Assembly (NCBI RefSeq): GCF_002220365.1
Contig: NZ_MTHB01000063.1
Coordinates: 62,001 to 126,000, forward strand
Length of the DNA: 64,000 nucleotides
From: Caballeronia sordidicola
Lineage (GTDB): Bacteria; Pseudomonadota; Gammaproteobacteria; Burkholderiales; Burkholderiaceae
Reading direction: 5' to 3'
Both the position numbers and the translations under genes were made by a program. Position 1 is the stretch's first letter; every line of letters starts with the position of its first letter. This document shows positions 1 through 10,164 of this stretch, piece after piece. The notes under the pieces were generated by a model. That model did no database searches, was not told where the DNA came from, and saw only the letters and a list, made by a program, of their open reading frames with translations.

Positions 1-120
1 ACGGAAGCGGACGTAAAGCTGCCTCCGGGCGATCACACGCTGACCCTGCAATTCGGCGATGGCGCGCACCAGTCGTTTGGACCGGAAATGAGCCAGACGA
101 TCAAAGTTCACGTGAAATAA
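1..120 (+). CDS. DUF4399-like protein, C-terminal fragment
   Basis: The window opens inside a gene; the last 39 codons are visible and end in TAA. The visible peptide contains LPPGDHTLTLQFGDG and ends SQTIKVHV. This resembles the end of DUF4399 proteins, small periplasmic proteins whose last strand carries an H-x-L-x-L-x-x-G-D pattern and an 'I-x-V-x-V' finish. The function of that family is not known. A perfect hairpin with a T run follows about 60 bases later, so this is the last gene of its transcript. The assignment rests on the short tail only. Confidence 0.6.
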   Translation, partial: TEADVKLPPGDHTLTLQFGDGAHQSFGPEMSQTIKVHVK

Positions 121-180
121 CGGCCCTCGGGCCGGGTTTCATCGGCCGGCGCCGGGACGCTCTGATCCTGCGCTAATCTC

Positions 181-208
181 AAAAACGCGGCGCGGCCGCG
201 TTTTTTTT
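181..208 (+). terminator. Rho-independent terminator
   Basis: Perfect inverted repeat AACGCGGC / GCCGCGTT around a GCG loop, flanked by an A run before and eight T after. It closes the transcript of the gene ending at 120. Confidence 0.85.
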
Positions 209-257
209 GCAACTTATCAGGCACTTTGCCTTGTCCTGATGGCATAGGGCCCCAAAC

Positions 258-279
258 CGTCCTCCAAGCGTCCTCCAAG
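258..279. repeat. 11-bp direct repeat, two copies
   Basis: CGTCCTCCAAG occurs twice head to tail in the leader region of the downstream ABC-F gene. It is one of about ten short tandem repeats found between genes in this window. Confidence 0.8.
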
Positions 280-341
280 CGCGCCGGTCAAGACCGGTAC
301 AATGGCCGCTTCCAGTATTTGCACTTTTCCGGCTGCCTCCC

Positions 342-2276
342 ATGTCGCTCTATTCCATTTCGAACGCGCAACTTGCGTTCGGCCACGTTGCGTTGCTCGA
401 TCACGCTGACTTTTCTCTCGAAGCGGGCGAACGCGTCGGCCTGATCGGCCGTAACGGCGCGGGTAAGTCGTCGCTGCTGAAGATTATCGCCGGGCTCACC
501 AAGCCGGACGACGGCCTCATCACGCGGCAAAACGAGCTCACTACCGTCTACGTGCCGCAGGAACCCGAGTTCGACCTGGAGGCGTCGGTGTTCGACGTCG
601 TCGCGTCCGGCTTGTCCCACGAGCGGGAACTGCTCGACGAATATGACGTCGTAGCGCACAAACTTGCCGATACCCCCGAAGGTTCCGAGCACGATGACCT
701 GCTGCACCGCATGAACGCGCTGCAATCCTCGCTTGACCTGCACGATGCCTGGAGCTGGCAAACCCGCGTGGCGACCACGTTGCAGCAGATCGGGCTGGAC
801 GGCGACGTGCGCTCGGGCGCGCTCTCAGGCGGTATGAAAAAGCGCGTGGCGCTCGCGCGTGCGCTGGTCGTGCAACCTGACGTGCTGCTTCTGGACGAAC
901 CGACCAACCACCTCGACTTCGACGGCATTCGCTGGCTGGAAGAGATGCTGGTCACGTTGCGCACCGGTTTGCTGTTCATTACCCATGACCGGGCTTTCCT
1001 CGACAAGGTGGCTACCCGCATCGTCGATCTGGATCGCGGACGCTTGCTGTCGTATCCGGGTAATTACAGCGCGTACCAGACGCGCAAGGCGCAGCAACTC
1101 GAAATCGAACAGGTCGAAGCGGCCAAGTTCGACAAGTTGCTGGCCCAGGAAGAGGTGTGGATTCGCAAGGGCGTGGAAGCGCGGCGTACGCGCAGCGTCG
1201 GACGTATCGCGCGGCTGGTGGAAATGCGCAACGAGCGCGCCGAACGCCGCAACGTGCTGGGCAACGTGAAGCTTGATGTCGGGCAGGGCGAGCGCTCGGG
1301 CAAGATCGTCTCGGAACTGACCGACGTGACGAAGAAATACGGCGATCGAACGATTGTCGACAACTTCAGCGCGACCGTCATGCGTGGCGACAAATTCGGG
1401 TTCATCGGTCCGAACGGCGCGGGCAAGACCACGCTGCTCAAGATGATCCTGGGCGAACTCGCGCCGGACACAGGCACGGTACGCACCGGCACGAACACGC
1501 AGGTAGCGTATTTCGACCAGATGCGCGCGCAACTCGACCTCGACAAGACCCTCTCCGACACCATCAGCCCAGGCAGTGAATGGGTCGAAGTGAATGGCGT
1601 GAAAAAGCACGTCATGAGTTATCTCGGCGACTTCCTGTTCGCACCGGAGCGCGCACGTTCGCCTGTGCGCTCGCTGTCGGGCGGGGAACGCAACCGGCTG
1701 CTGCTCGCGCGTCTGTTCGCGCGACCCGCGAACGTGCTGGTGCTGGACGAGCCGACCAACGACCTGGACATCCAGACGCTCGAATTGCTGGAAGAACTGC
1801 TGACGGACTACGACGGCACCGTGCTGCTGGTAAGCCATGACCGCCAGTTCCTGGACAACGTCGTGACCTCGGTCTTTGCGTCGGAAGGCGGCGGCATGTG
1901 GCGCGAATATGTGGGCGGTTTCACCGACTGGCAGATCCAGCGCGAACGTGCCGAGAGAATTGCTCTGGACGCCGCCCGTGACACGGCCAAGCAAGCGAAG
2001 AAGGAAGACGGCCCTAAAGACAGCGGTGCTGGTCGCAATTCCCAGCGCTCGAACAAATTGCCTTACAAGGAGGTGCGCGAGCTGGAAGCGCTGCCCGCGC
2101 AGATCGCCGCGCTCGAAGCCGAGCAAAAGTCAATTGCAGCAAAGCTCGAAGACGGATCGGTGTACACGAAGGATCCGAAAGAAGGCACGCGGCTGAGCGC
2201 ACGGCATGCGGCTATCGACGAGGAATTGCTGGTCGCGCTCGAACGCTGGGAAGAACTGGAAGCAAAGCGCAAGTAA
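342..2276 (+). CDS. uup: ABC-F ATPase Uup
   Basis: Soluble duplicated ABC ATPase of the ABC-F group, 644 residues, with no membrane segments. ABC-F proteins bind the ribosome or nucleic acids rather than transport; Uup is linked to transposon precise excision and ribosome-associated functions. The first nucleotide-binding domain has Walker A GRNGAGKS (residues 36-43), signature LSGGMKKR and Walker B LLLDEPTNHLD. The second has GPNGAGKT (about 356-363), LSGGERNR and VLDEPTNDLD. The last 80 residues (KLPYKEVRELEALPAQI onward) form the charged coiled-coil C-terminal domain that separates Uup from EttA and YheS. The ATG at 342 is the first in frame and begins the conserved MSLYSISNAQL. It stands alone on its strand. 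Confidence 0.9.
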   Translation: MSLYSISNAQLAFGHVALLDHADFSLEAGERVGLIGRNGAGKSSLLKIIAGLTKPDDGLITRQNELTTVYVPQEPEFDLEASVFDVVASGLSHERELLDEYDVVAHKLADTPEGSEHDDLLHRMNALQSSLDLHDAWSWQTRVATTLQQIGLDGDVRSGALSGGMKKRVALARALVVQPDVLLLDEPTNHLDFDGIRWLEEMLVTLRTGLLFITHDRAFLDKVATRIVDLDRGRLLSYPGNYSAYQTRKAQQLEIEQVEAAKFDKLLAQEEVWIRKGVEARRTRSVGRIARLVEMRNERAERRNVLGNVKLDVGQGERSGKIVSELTDVTKKYGDRTIVDNFSATVMRGDKFGFIGPNGAGKTTLLKMILGELAPDTGTVRTGTNTQVAYFDQMRAQLDLDKTLSDTISPGSEWVEVNGVKKHVMSYLGDFLFAPERARSPVRSLSGGERNRLLLARLFARPANVLVLDEPTNDLDIQTLELLEELLTDYDGTVLLVSHDRQFLDNVVTSVFASEGGGMWREYVGGFTDWQIQRERAERIALDAARDTAKQAKKEDGPKDSGAGRNSQRSNKLPYKEVRELEALPAQIAALEAEQKSIAAKLEDGSVYTKDPKEGTRLSARHAAIDEELLVALERWEELEAKRK

Positions 2277-2615
2277 GCCGGCCTTCGGGGCCAGCGTCTT
2301 CTCCATATCGAAAAATTTGTTGGAAACAGTAAAATACGTCGCGTTTTCGGGCGCACGGCCTTGAGGAACGATCGCCGAAGGCGTCGCCGCAGTTACACCG
2401 TGGTGACACCTTATAGTGAAACGCTATAGTCCAAGCGAGAGGCCGTCGCGGTCTCGAGTTAATAACGCGCAATCCGGCGCGGCTGGCTCAGGCGCGGTTG
2501 GCCGGGTTGGCCCGCTATGTTCACGCATTCGCCGGTTGTCCGGCGTGGCCGCTCTCTGAATTGCGCTACCGAATTCGAGCCGCGGCCACCCGGACCGCCG
2601 GACCCACGTCCAGAC

Positions 2616-4631
2616 ATGTCCACGAAAAAACCCAGCGCCGCCGACAGCGGCAAGAACAGCGGATACAGCGAAGCATCGATCAAGGTGCTCAAGGGTCTTG
2701 AGCCGGTCAAGCAACGGCCCGGCATGTACACCCGCACCGAAAATCCGCTGCACATTATTCAGGAAGTCATCGACAACGCCTCCGACGAGGCGCTTGGCGG
2801 CTACGGCAAGCAGATCACGGTCACGCTGCATGTCGATCATTCGGTGTCTGTCGAAGACGATGGACGCGGCATTCCGTTCGGCATGCATCCGGAAGAAGGC
2901 GTGCCGGTCGTCGAGATCGTGTTCACGCGCCTGCACGCGGGCGGCAAGTTCGACAAGGCGGCCGGCGGTGCGTACACCTTCTCGGGCGGCCTGCACGGCG
3001 TGGGTGTCTCGGTCACGAACGCGTTGTCTACCCGGCTGGACGTGACCGTCTGGCGCGACGGCAAGGTCGCGGACCTCGGCTTTTCGAATGGCGACGTGGT
3101 GAAGGCGCTCGAAACCCGTGCAATGAATCGCGGCGAGAAGAAGTCAGGGACCCGTGTCACTGCCTGGGCCAATCCGAAATATTTCGACTCGCCGAACCTG
3201 CCGGTCGGTGAATTGCAGCGGCTCTTGCGCTCGAAGGCGGTGTTGCTGCCAGGCGTGGAAGTCGTACTGATCAACGAAAAAACCGGCGAGCGCCAAACCT
3301 GGAAATACGAGGACGGGTTACGCGGTTACCTGCTGGAGGGCATGGGCGGCAGCGACTTGCTTATTCCCTTGTTCGAAGGCGAACGGTTCGCAGGCAATGC
3401 AAAGTCGAGTGAGGAAACCTTCGCCGAAGGCGAGGGCGCAACGTGGGTCGTCGCGTGGAGCGAAGAAGGCCCGTTGCTGCGCGAGTCGTACGTCAACCTG
3501 ATCCCAACGCCGGCTGGCGGTACGCATGAATCGGGTCTGCGTGACGGTTTGTTCCAGGCGGTCAAGAGCTTCGTCGAGCTGCATAATCTTCAGCCCAAGG
3601 GCGTGAAGCTGCTGGCCGAAGACGTGTTCGCACGGGTGTCGTTCGTGTTGTCGGCGAAGGTGCTGGATCCGCAGTTTCAAGGGCAGATCAAGGAGCGCCT
3701 CAATAGTCGCGATGCGGTGAAACTCGTGTCGTCGTTTACACGGCCCGCGCTCGAACTGTGGTTGAACCAGCACGTGGAGTACGGCAAGAAACTCGCGGAA
3801 CTGGTGATCCGGCAGGCCCAGGCGCGTACGCGCGCCGGGCAAAAAATCGAGAAGCGCAAGAGCTCGGGCGTGGCAGTACTGCCCGGCAAGCTGACCGATT
3901 GCGAATCGACGGATATCTCGCGCAACGAACTCTTCCTGGTCGAGGGCGATTCGGCTGGCGGCTCGGCGAAGATGGGTCGCGACAAGGAGTTCCAGGCCAT
4001 TCTGCCGTTGCGCGGCAAGGTGCTGAACACGTGGGAAACCGAGCGCGACCGGCTGTTCGCGAACAACGAAGTGCACGACATCGCCGTGGCGATCGGCGTG
4101 GACCCGCACGGTCCCGACAGCCTGGACCAGAAAGCAGATCTTTCGAATCTGCGTTACGGCAAGATCTGCATCCTGTCGGACGCGGACGTGGATGGCTCGC
4201 ACATCCAGGTCCTGCTGCTCACGCTGTTCTTCAAGCACTTCCCGCAACTGATCGAGCAGGGCAATGTATGCATCGCGCGGCCGCCGCTGTTTCGCGTCGA
4301 TGCCCCCGCGCGTGGCAAGAAGCCGGCGCAAAAGCTCTACGCACTCGACGAAGGTGAGCTCGAGGCGATTCTGGACAAGCTGAGGAAGGACGGCGTGCGC
4401 GAGACGCAATGGTCGATCAGCCGTTTCAAGGGGCTGGGCGAGATGAGCGCGGAGCAGTTGTGGGACACCACGATGAACCCGGACACGCGCCGTTTGCTGC
4501 CGGTTCAAGTCGGCGATCTCGGGTTTGACGACACGGTCACCCGCATGACGATGCTGATGGGCAAGGGCGAAGCGGCGTCGCGGCGCAGTTGGCTTGAGGA
4601 GAAGGGCAACGAAGTCGAAGCTGATATTTGA
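2616..4631 (+). CDS. parE: DNA topoisomerase IV subunit B
   Basis: ATPase subunit of topoisomerase IV, which decatenates daughter chromosomes; 671 residues. The GHKL ATPase motifs are visible near the N-terminus (EVIDNASDEALGG, DDGRGIP, GGLHGVGVSVTNALS). The TOPRIM metal-binding motifs follow: LVEGDSAGGSA near residue 443 and DADVDGSHI near residue 520. The length is that of ParE; GyrB proteins carry an extra insert of about 165 residues in TOPRIM, absent here. The frame stays open upstream to 2517, but residues there are low-complexity and unlike the family, whereas the ATG at 2616 starts a normal ParE N-terminus. parC follows 92 bases later, supporting subunit B of topo IV rather than gyrase. 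Confidence 0.93.
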   Translation: MSTKKPSAADSGKNSGYSEASIKVLKGLEPVKQRPGMYTRTENPLHIIQEVIDNASDEALGGYGKQITVTLHVDHSVSVEDDGRGIPFGMHPEEGVPVVEIVFTRLHAGGKFDKAAGGAYTFSGGLHGVGVSVTNALSTRLDVTVWRDGKVADLGFSNGDVVKALETRAMNRGEKKSGTRVTAWANPKYFDSPNLPVGELQRLLRSKAVLLPGVEVVLINEKTGERQTWKYEDGLRGYLLEGMGGSDLLIPLFEGERFAGNAKSSEETFAEGEGATWVVAWSEEGPLLRESYVNLIPTPAGGTHESGLRDGLFQAVKSFVELHNLQPKGVKLLAEDVFARVSFVLSAKVLDPQFQGQIKERLNSRDAVKLVSSFTRPALELWLNQHVEYGKKLAELVIRQAQARTRAGQKIEKRKSSGVAVLPGKLTDCESTDISRNELFLVEGDSAGGSAKMGRDKEFQAILPLRGKVLNTWETERDRLFANNEVHDIAVAIGVDPHGPDSLDQKADLSNLRYGKICILSDADVDGSHIQVLLLTLFFKHFPQLIEQGNVCIARPPLFRVDAPARGKKPAQKLYALDEGELEAILDKLRKDGVRETQWSISRFKGLGEMSAEQLWDTTMNPDTRRLLPVQVGDLGFDDTVTRMTMLMGKGEAASRRSWLEEKGNEVEADI

Positions 4632-4723
4632 CGCTTTCATGCTTCGGCGGATGTGACGCCCGATCTGACGCTGATGCTGGATGCACACTCTGAACTTCGT
4701 CAACGCATAACACTGGAAATCTG

Positions 4724-7036
4724 ATGGACGATCTCTTCGCGGACCAAGAAGCCGCGCCCGAAGGCGAAAAACTGACGCTGGGCGATTACGCCGAGCGCGC
4801 GTATCTCGACTATGCGGTGAGCGTGGTCAAAGGCCGGGCACTGCCCGACGTTTCTGATGGCCAGAAGCCTGTGCAGCGCCGCATCCTGTTCGCGATGAAC
4901 GAGATGGGCTTGGCCAACACCGCCAAGCCGGTGAAGTCGGCTCGCGTGGTGGGTGACGTGCTGGGTAAATACCATCCGCACGGCGACCAGTCGGCCTACG
5001 ACGCACTCGTGCGTCTCGCACAGGCGTTTTCGATGCGCTATCCGTTGATCGACGGGCAGGGCAACTTCGGCTCGCGCGACGGCGATGGCGCGGCCGCCAT
5101 GCGTTACACGGAAGCGCGCCTCACCCCGATCGCGAAATTGCTGCTGGATGAAATCGACATGGGTACCGTCGATTTCATGCCGAATTACGACGGTTCATTC
5201 CAGGAGCCGAAGCTGTTGCCGGCGCGCCTGCCGTTCGTGCTGCTGAACGGCGCGTCGGGTATTGCCGTGGGGATGGCGACCGAGGTTCCTTCGCACAATC
5301 TGCGTGAAGTCGCGGCCGCCGCGGTTGCGATGATCCGCGATCCGAAGATCGATCACGCGCGGCTGGTCGAGCTGATTCCGGGTCCGGATTTTCCGGGCGG
5401 CGGCCAGATTATTTCGAGTCAGGCCGAGATTGCGGCGGCTTATGAAACTGGCCGCGGCAGCCTGAAGGTGCGGGCGCGCTGGAAGATCGAAGAGATGGCG
5501 CGCGGTCAGTGGCAACTGGTCATCACGGAATTGCCGCCGAGCACATCGGGCCAGAGGGTGCTCGAGGAGATCGAGGAGCTGACGAACCCGAAGATCAAGC
5601 TCGGCAAGAAGGCGCTGAGTCCGGATCAGTTGCAGACCAAGCAGACGCTGCTCGCCTTGCTCGACACGGTCCGCGACGAATCCGGCCGCGACGCGCCGGT
5701 GAGGCTTGTGTTCGAGCCGAAGTCGAGCCGTATCGACCAGACCGAGTTCGTCAATTCGCTGCTCGCGCACACGAGTCTTGAGTCGAACGCATCGATCAAC
5801 CTGGTGATGATCGGCACGGACGGCCGGCCGCGCCAGAAAAGCATTGGCGAGATCCTGCATGAGTGGGTCGGCTTCCGGTTCACGACGGTCACGCGCCGCA
5901 CGCAGCATCGGTTGGGGAAGGTGAACGACCGGATTCATATTCTTGAAGGGCGGATGATCGTCTTTCTGAATATCGATGAAGTGATCCGTGTCATCCGCGA
6001 AGCCGATGATCCGAAGCAGGCGTTGATGGAGAGGTTCAATCTCAGCGAACGTCAGGCCGACGACATTCTTGAAATCCGTTTGCGGCAACTGGCGCGGCTC
6101 GAAGCAATCAAGATCGAGCAGGAACTAAAGGAATTGCGCAGCGAAAAGGAAAAGCTCGAAGAGTTGCTCAACAGCGACGCCGCCATGAAGCGGCTCCTGA
6201 TCAAGGAGATTGAAGCCGACGCCAAGCAATATGGCGACGATCGCCGCACGTTGATCCAACCGGAAAAGCGGGCGACGTTCGAGGTGCGGGTGGTCGACGA
6301 GCCGGTGACGGTGGTGGTATCGCAGAAGGGCTGGGTGCGGGCGTTGAAGGGCCATGGTCTCGATCCGGCCAGCTTCCAGTTCAAGGCCGGCGACGGTATT
6401 TATGCCGCGTTCCAGGCGCGTACGCCGGACATGCTGATTGCGTGGGGCAGCAACGGGCGCGTGTACTCCGTGCCGGTTGCAATCCTGCCGGGCGGCCGGG
6501 GCGACGGTGTTCCGGTCACGTCGTTGATCGAGCTCGAGTCGGGGTCGCATCTGCTGCATTATTTTGCCGCTTCGGTTGAGCAGCCCTTGCTGCTGGCATC
6601 GAGTAACGGCTTTGGGTTCATGGCCAAGCTGGGCGACATGGTGAGCCGGGTGAAGGCGGGCAAGTCGTTCATGACCATCGATGAAGGCGCGACACCGCTT
6701 ACGCCCATGCCGGTGCTGCCAGGCGCCACGAAGGTCGCGTGCTTGTCGAGCAATGGCCGCCTGCTGATATTTGATGTCGACGAGATGAAGACCTTGTCGG
6801 GTGGCGGCCGTGGCGTCATTTTGATGGCGCTCGATCCGAAGGAGACGTTGCGGCAGGCGCTGGCTATCGACGCACGCGGTTTGGTGCTGATCGGCACGGG
6901 CCGGGGCGGCAAGGCGCGTGACGAGAAACTCGCCGGTGCGGCCCTGGAAGCACACGTAGGCAAACGAGCCCGCAAGGGTCGTGCGCCCGAGTCCACCATC
7001 AAGGTGACGGAGTTGCGGCCGGTGTTCGAAGGCTGA
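4724..7036 (+). CDS. parC: DNA topoisomerase IV subunit A
   Basis: DNA-cleaving subunit of topoisomerase IV, 770 residues. The winged-helix catalytic core contains [10 protein letters not shown] with catalytic Tyr128 preceded by Arg127, and the quinolone-resistance region reads [19 protein letters not shown] (residues 82-100). The hot-spot serine position (Ser80 of E. coli ParC) is Gln89 here, and the Glu84 position is Asp93. The C-terminal third is a shortened beta-pinwheel DNA-wrapping domain lacking a clear GyrA box, fitting ParC rather than GyrA. It is co-directional with parE and followed by a strong terminator, so parE-parC probably form one transcript. Confidence 0.93.
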   Translation: MDDLFADQEAAPEGEKLTLGDYAERAYLDYAVSVVKGRALPDVSDGQKPVQRRILFAMNEMGLANTAKPVKSARVVGDVLGKYHPHGDQSAYDALVRLAQAFSMRYPLIDGQGNFGSRDGDGAAAMRYTEARLTPIAKLLLDEIDMGTVDFMPNYDGSFQEPKLLPARLPFVLLNGASGIAVGMATEVPSHNLREVAAAAVAMIRDPKIDHARLVELIPGPDFPGGGQIISSQAEIAAAYETGRGSLKVRARWKIEEMARGQWQLVITELPPSTSGQRVLEEIEELTNPKIKLGKKALSPDQLQTKQTLLALLDTVRDESGRDAPVRLVFEPKSSRIDQTEFVNSLLAHTSLESNASINLVMIGTDGRPRQKSIGEILHEWVGFRFTTVTRRTQHRLGKVNDRIHILEGRMIVFLNIDEVIRVIREADDPKQALMERFNLSERQADDILEIRLRQLARLEAIKIEQELKELRSEKEKLEELLNSDAAMKRLLIKEIEADAKQYGDDRRTLIQPEKRATFEVRVVDEPVTVVVSQKGWVRALKGHGLDPASFQFKAGDGIYAAFQARTPDMLIAWGSNGRVYSVPVAILPGGRGDGVPVTSLIELESGSHLLHYFAASVEQPLLLASSNGFGFMAKLGDMVSRVKAGKSFMTIDEGATPLTPMPVLPGATKVACLSSNGRLLIFDVDEMKTLSGGGRGVILMALDPKETLRQALAIDARGLVLIGTGRGGKARDEKLAGAALEAHVGKRARKGRAPESTIKVTELRPVFEG

Positions 7037-7064
7037 CTAACCGACGCGCAATGAACGCCTGCTA

Positions 7065-7090
7065 ACGCGTAATCACGCGTAATCACGCGC
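7065..7090. repeat. 10-bp tandem repeat after parC
   Basis: ACGCGTAATC is present twice and followed by a partial third copy, ACGCGC, directly between the parC stop and its terminator hairpin. Confidence 0.8.
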
Positions 7091-7125
7091 CCCGGGTTGG
7101 CTCAGCCGGCCCGGGGCGTTTGTTT
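7088..7125 (+). terminator. Terminator of parE-parC
   Basis: Long GC-rich inverted repeat: CGCCCCGGG at 7088-7096 pairs with CCCGGGGCG at 7110-7118, with an inner GGCT/AGCC pairing, then TTTGTTT. Confidence 0.8.
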
Positions 7126-7279
7126 ATCTTGAAAATACTTGAACTGGCTTCGTCTGGCTGAGTCGAACGGCCGAACCTTGTGAAAAAGGCGGCGGGCGAA
7201 GTGGCGGATAAGTGCTTGGGTGAATAAGCGCTTGACCCGGCAGTGAGAACCGGTGATTCACCTGCATTTAGGAACGTTA

Positions 7280-7738
7280 ATGAATAAAGCGATTGAAGTG
7301 GCGCTGTTCCTGCATTTGTTGGGAGTGGCAGTCTGGATTGGCGGGATGATTTTTGCTCACTTCTGTCTGCGGCCCGCAATAGCGGATTTGTCGCCGCAGT
7401 TGAGGTTGCCGTTATGGGAGTCGGTATTCGCTCGGTTTTTTAACTGGGTGGCGGCATCGGTGCTGGTGATATTGTTGACTGGTGGCTTTTTGCTGACGCA
7501 ATTCGGTGGTACCCATGCGGCGTTGCCGTTACACGCCATGACGGGTCTCGGCATTGTGATGATGCTTATTTTCGGCCATATCCGCTTTGGCGTTTTCCCA
7601 AAAATCCGCCGCGCAGTGCAATCGCAAAACTGGCCGGATGGTGCGAGAGCGGTGGGTACGATCAGAAGGCTCGTGCTGGTCAATATCGTGCTGGGTGTGG
7701 TGACGGTGGGCGCAGCGGTTTTATCGCGGGGATTCTGA
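7280..7738 (+). CDS. CopD-like small integral membrane protein
   Basis: A 152-residue inner-membrane protein with four hydrophobic segments: near residues 6-28 (including LHLLGVAVWIGGMIFAHF), 52-74 (VAASVLVILLTGGFL), 82-100 and 128-148. The LHxLGxxxWxGG signature and the later histidine and arginine-rich loop resemble the CopD / DUF4149 type of four-helix membrane proteins, some of which take part in copper uptake; the substrate here is unknown. I place the start at the ATG at 7280, which has TAGGA seven bases upstream, rather than the GTG at 7253, which has no ribosome site. It is a single gene between the parC terminator and a convergent gene. Confidence 0.7.
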   Translation: MNKAIEVALFLHLLGVAVWIGGMIFAHFCLRPAIADLSPQLRLPLWESVFARFFNWVAASVLVILLTGGFLLTQFGGTHAALPLHAMTGLGIVMMLIFGHIRFGVFPKIRRAVQSQNWPDGARAVGTIRRLVLVNIVLGVVTVGAAVLSRGF

Positions 7739-7764
7739 TCGGGGAGGGGGCGCGGACTCGTGTT

Positions 7765-10164
7765 TTAATCGACGGCATTAGATGGCGTTTCCCCCAACGG
7801 CAGGGCCGCTACATCGACCATGAGCCCCAGGCCACAGACTCCAAACCGGTCGAGCAGCGCCTGCACACCATCAGCTGGAACCGCGCGAGAAAAGAGAAAG
7901 CCTTGAGCCTCGATCGGCCCAAGCCGAGACAACCACGCAACCTGCTCCTCGGTCTCGGTCCCTTCAACCACAACCGTCAATCCCAACGACCGGGCGAGAT
8001 TGACGATTGCGGAGACCATGACGCAGACGCTCCGATCGTGTGGAATAGCCTGGATAAATGACCGGTCGACCTTGAGCGTATCGACGGCAAACCGGTTCAG
8101 ATAAGACAGCGACGAATATCCAGTACCGAAATCATCCAGTGCGATCCTGACCCCAAGCCGCTTTAACGCAGAAATCTTTTCCGCGACGATATCCGGAAAC
8201 TCCATCATCACCGTTTCAGTAATCTCGAGTTCGAGTTTCCCCGGCGCAATACCGCTTTCGCGAATAGCTGCGGCTACTGTTTCGAGCAAATCCCCGCGCC
8301 AGAACTGCACCGCCGAGATATTCACCGCGAGTGACAACCCGTCATACCCTTGACGCTGCCAGACGGCCAATTGCCGGCAAGCTGTATGAATCACGAAGTC
8401 ACCGATAGGCACGATCAGTCCCGTCGATTCCGCAACCGGAATAAACTCGTTGGCCGGAATAAGACCGTGCTGGGGATGATTCCATCGCGCCAGTGCTTCG
8501 AAACCGGTGATGCAACGCCGGGTCAGATCGATCTTTGGCTGATAAGCGAGGAACAATTGATCCTGAGCCAGGGCGACCCGTAATTGCTGTTCCCACTTCA
8601 TCAAATGATCGGCGCGATGCGATAACTGCGGAGAATAGAACTGAAAGCAGTTCTTGCCCGAATCCTTCGCGCTGTACATGGCCAGGTCGGCCTTCTTCAG
8701 CAAGTCGATTTCACTTTCGCTCGACACTGAATACAACGCAATGCCAATGCTCGCGTGCAACACGAACGCGCTGCCGCGCACGTCGAAAGGTGTCGCGAAC
8801 ATATGCGAAACCGCTTCTGCGAGTTCAACCGCTTGTCGTTCGACGTCGGCGCCCTTGACCACCACGACGAATTCATCGCCGCCAATACGTGACAGCATGC
8901 CGTTGTCGCCGACCGTTTCCGCCAGCCGCGACGCCGTCATCTGCAAGACGATGTCACCGGCGTTATGACCGAGGGTGTCGTTGACGGTCTTGAAGTTGTC
9001 GAGATCGATGAAAAGCAGCGCAAGGTGGCCAACGTTCTCCGGCTTGGCAACATCGTGACGCAGCATTTGCAGCGTGGAATAGCGGTTTCGCAGACCGGTC
9101 AGCAAATCGTATTCAACCAGATGCGTCATCTCGCGCTCACGCCCGAGCAGCTTGCCGATCAACCCGGTCGCCACCGCGAAAAAGCCAAGCATGGCGAGCG
9201 AGATGAAAGTCGCCATCAGCAGATAAACGCGCCGCGTGTGATTGAAGTCGGTGAATTCCTCCGCCTGCGACAGTCCGACAAGCACACCGAGCGGATAACC
9301 ATCTATATGCCGATACGAAACGATGCGCGTGACGTTGTCGATCGGATCGACGTAGATGCCGGATGCGTGCTCGGAGGTCGGGTACACGCCGCTTGCTGTG
9401 AACCCGCCGCGCGGGTCGCCACTGCCGTCGACTTTTTTCATCGGGCGGCCGTCCGGTTGGGCAGACGCCGCACCCACACCCGTGCTTCGTGCCAGCACCG
9501 AGCCGTTGTCCGAAATCACGGCGACCACACCGTCGCGTCCGATTGACGCCACGTTGTAGAAGTCGCTCGTAAAGTAGCTGGGGTCCTCCGACACCACCAC
9601 GACGCCCGCGAACGAGCCGTCGGGATGATTCAGGCGGCGCGTGATCTGCAGCGTCCATTGCCGGGAGACCCGGCCGAGGACGGGCTTGCTGATGTAGAGC
9701 AGGTCGTCGTTGGAAAGCGCGTGAACCCGGAAATGTTCGCGATCGGAGAGATCGACCGGTTTTTGTATGGCGCCCGATGTGGACCCGATCAGCATGCCAT
9801 GTTCATCGATCAACGACACTTGCACCAGCGTGTCACTCTGCACCACGCCTTTTTCAACCGTGCTTGCGAGGTTGAACTGTCCAGGCGTCTTCTCGAACTC
9901 GTATTTGACGAAACGCGTGATCTGGTCGACCTGATGAATGGCTTTGATCGTGTGCTGCTCGAGCGCGGACGAGAGAATGGCGGCTGAGGCCATTGACGCG
10001 TGCGTGGCGGCGTCGCGCTCCACCGACAGGCGTGCGAAGATCACCGTCCACAGCAGGACGAGCACGAGCGCGCCCAGCGCCGGAATGGCGAACAATGCGC
10101 GGCGCCGTCGCGGAAAATCCGCTTGTTTCATGTCGCGTGGCGCTTTGGGCCGTGATCGATTCAT
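7765..10164 (-). CDS. Membrane GGDEF-EAL cyclic-di-GMP protein with extracytoplasmic sensor
   Basis: Bifunctional-type c-di-GMP enzyme of about 799 residues. A first membrane helix (FAIPALGALVLVLLWTVIFA) is followed by about 230 residues of periplasmic PDC/dCache-like sensor and a second helix (LLMATFISLAMLGFFAVA). A diguanylate cyclase domain follows with an intact SRIGGDEFVVVV, then an EAL phosphodiesterase domain with FEALARW and DDFGTGYSSLSYL, both needed for catalysis. Both outputs look intact, so the net activity cannot be told from sequence. The frame stays open to 10305, but the segment before the ATG at 10164 has no family character; a second candidate is the ATG at 10131. It converges with the CopD-like gene. 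Confidence 0.88.
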   Translation of the reverse strand: MNRSRPKAPRDMKQADFPRRRRALFAIPALGALVLVLLWTVIFARLSVERDAATHASMASAAILSSALEQHTIKAIHQVDQITRFVKYEFEKTPGQFNLASTVEKGVVQSDTLVQVSLIDEHGMLIGSTSGAIQKPVDLSDREHFRVHALSNDDLLYISKPVLGRVSRQWTLQITRRLNHPDGSFAGVVVVSEDPSYFTSDFYNVASIGRDGVVAVISDNGSVLARSTGVGAASAQPDGRPMKKVDGSGDPRGGFTASGVYPTSEHASGIYVDPIDNVTRIVSYRHIDGYPLGVLVGLSQAEEFTDFNHTRRVYLLMATFISLAMLGFFAVATGLIGKLLGREREMTHLVEYDLLTGLRNRYSTLQMLRHDVAKPENVGHLALLFIDLDNFKTVNDTLGHNAGDIVLQMTASRLAETVGDNGMLSRIGGDEFVVVVKGADVERQAVELAEAVSHMFATPFDVRGSAFVLHASIGIALYSVSSESEIDLLKKADLAMYSAKDSGKNCFQFYSPQLSHRADHLMKWEQQLRVALAQDQLFLAYQPKIDLTRRCITGFEALARWNHPQHGLIPANEFIPVAESTGLIVPIGDFVIHTACRQLAVWQRQGYDGLSLAVNISAVQFWRGDLLETVAAAIRESGIAPGKLELEITETVMMEFPDIVAEKISALKRLGVRIALDDFGTGYSSLSYLNRFAVDTLKVDRSFIQAIPHDRSVCVMVSAIVNLARSLGLTVVVEGTETEEQVAWLSRLGPIEAQGFLFSRAVPADGVQALLDRFGVCGLGLMVDVAALPLGETPSNAVD

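Noticed and set aside
2278-2295. Short GC hairpin after uup as a terminator
   Set aside because: The GGCC/GGCC stem is short and no T run follows.
2517-2615. Upstream start for parE at 2517
   Set aside because: The extra 33 residues are Pro/Arg-rich and unlike any ParE, while the internal ATG at 2616 begins the expected N-terminus.
3318-4703. 461-codon minus-strand open frame opposite parE
   Set aside because: Antisense shadow of the conserved ParE coding sequence.
4724-7036. Assignment as GyrA
   Set aside because: It directly follows parE, is 770 residues long and lacks a GyrA box, which indicates ParC.
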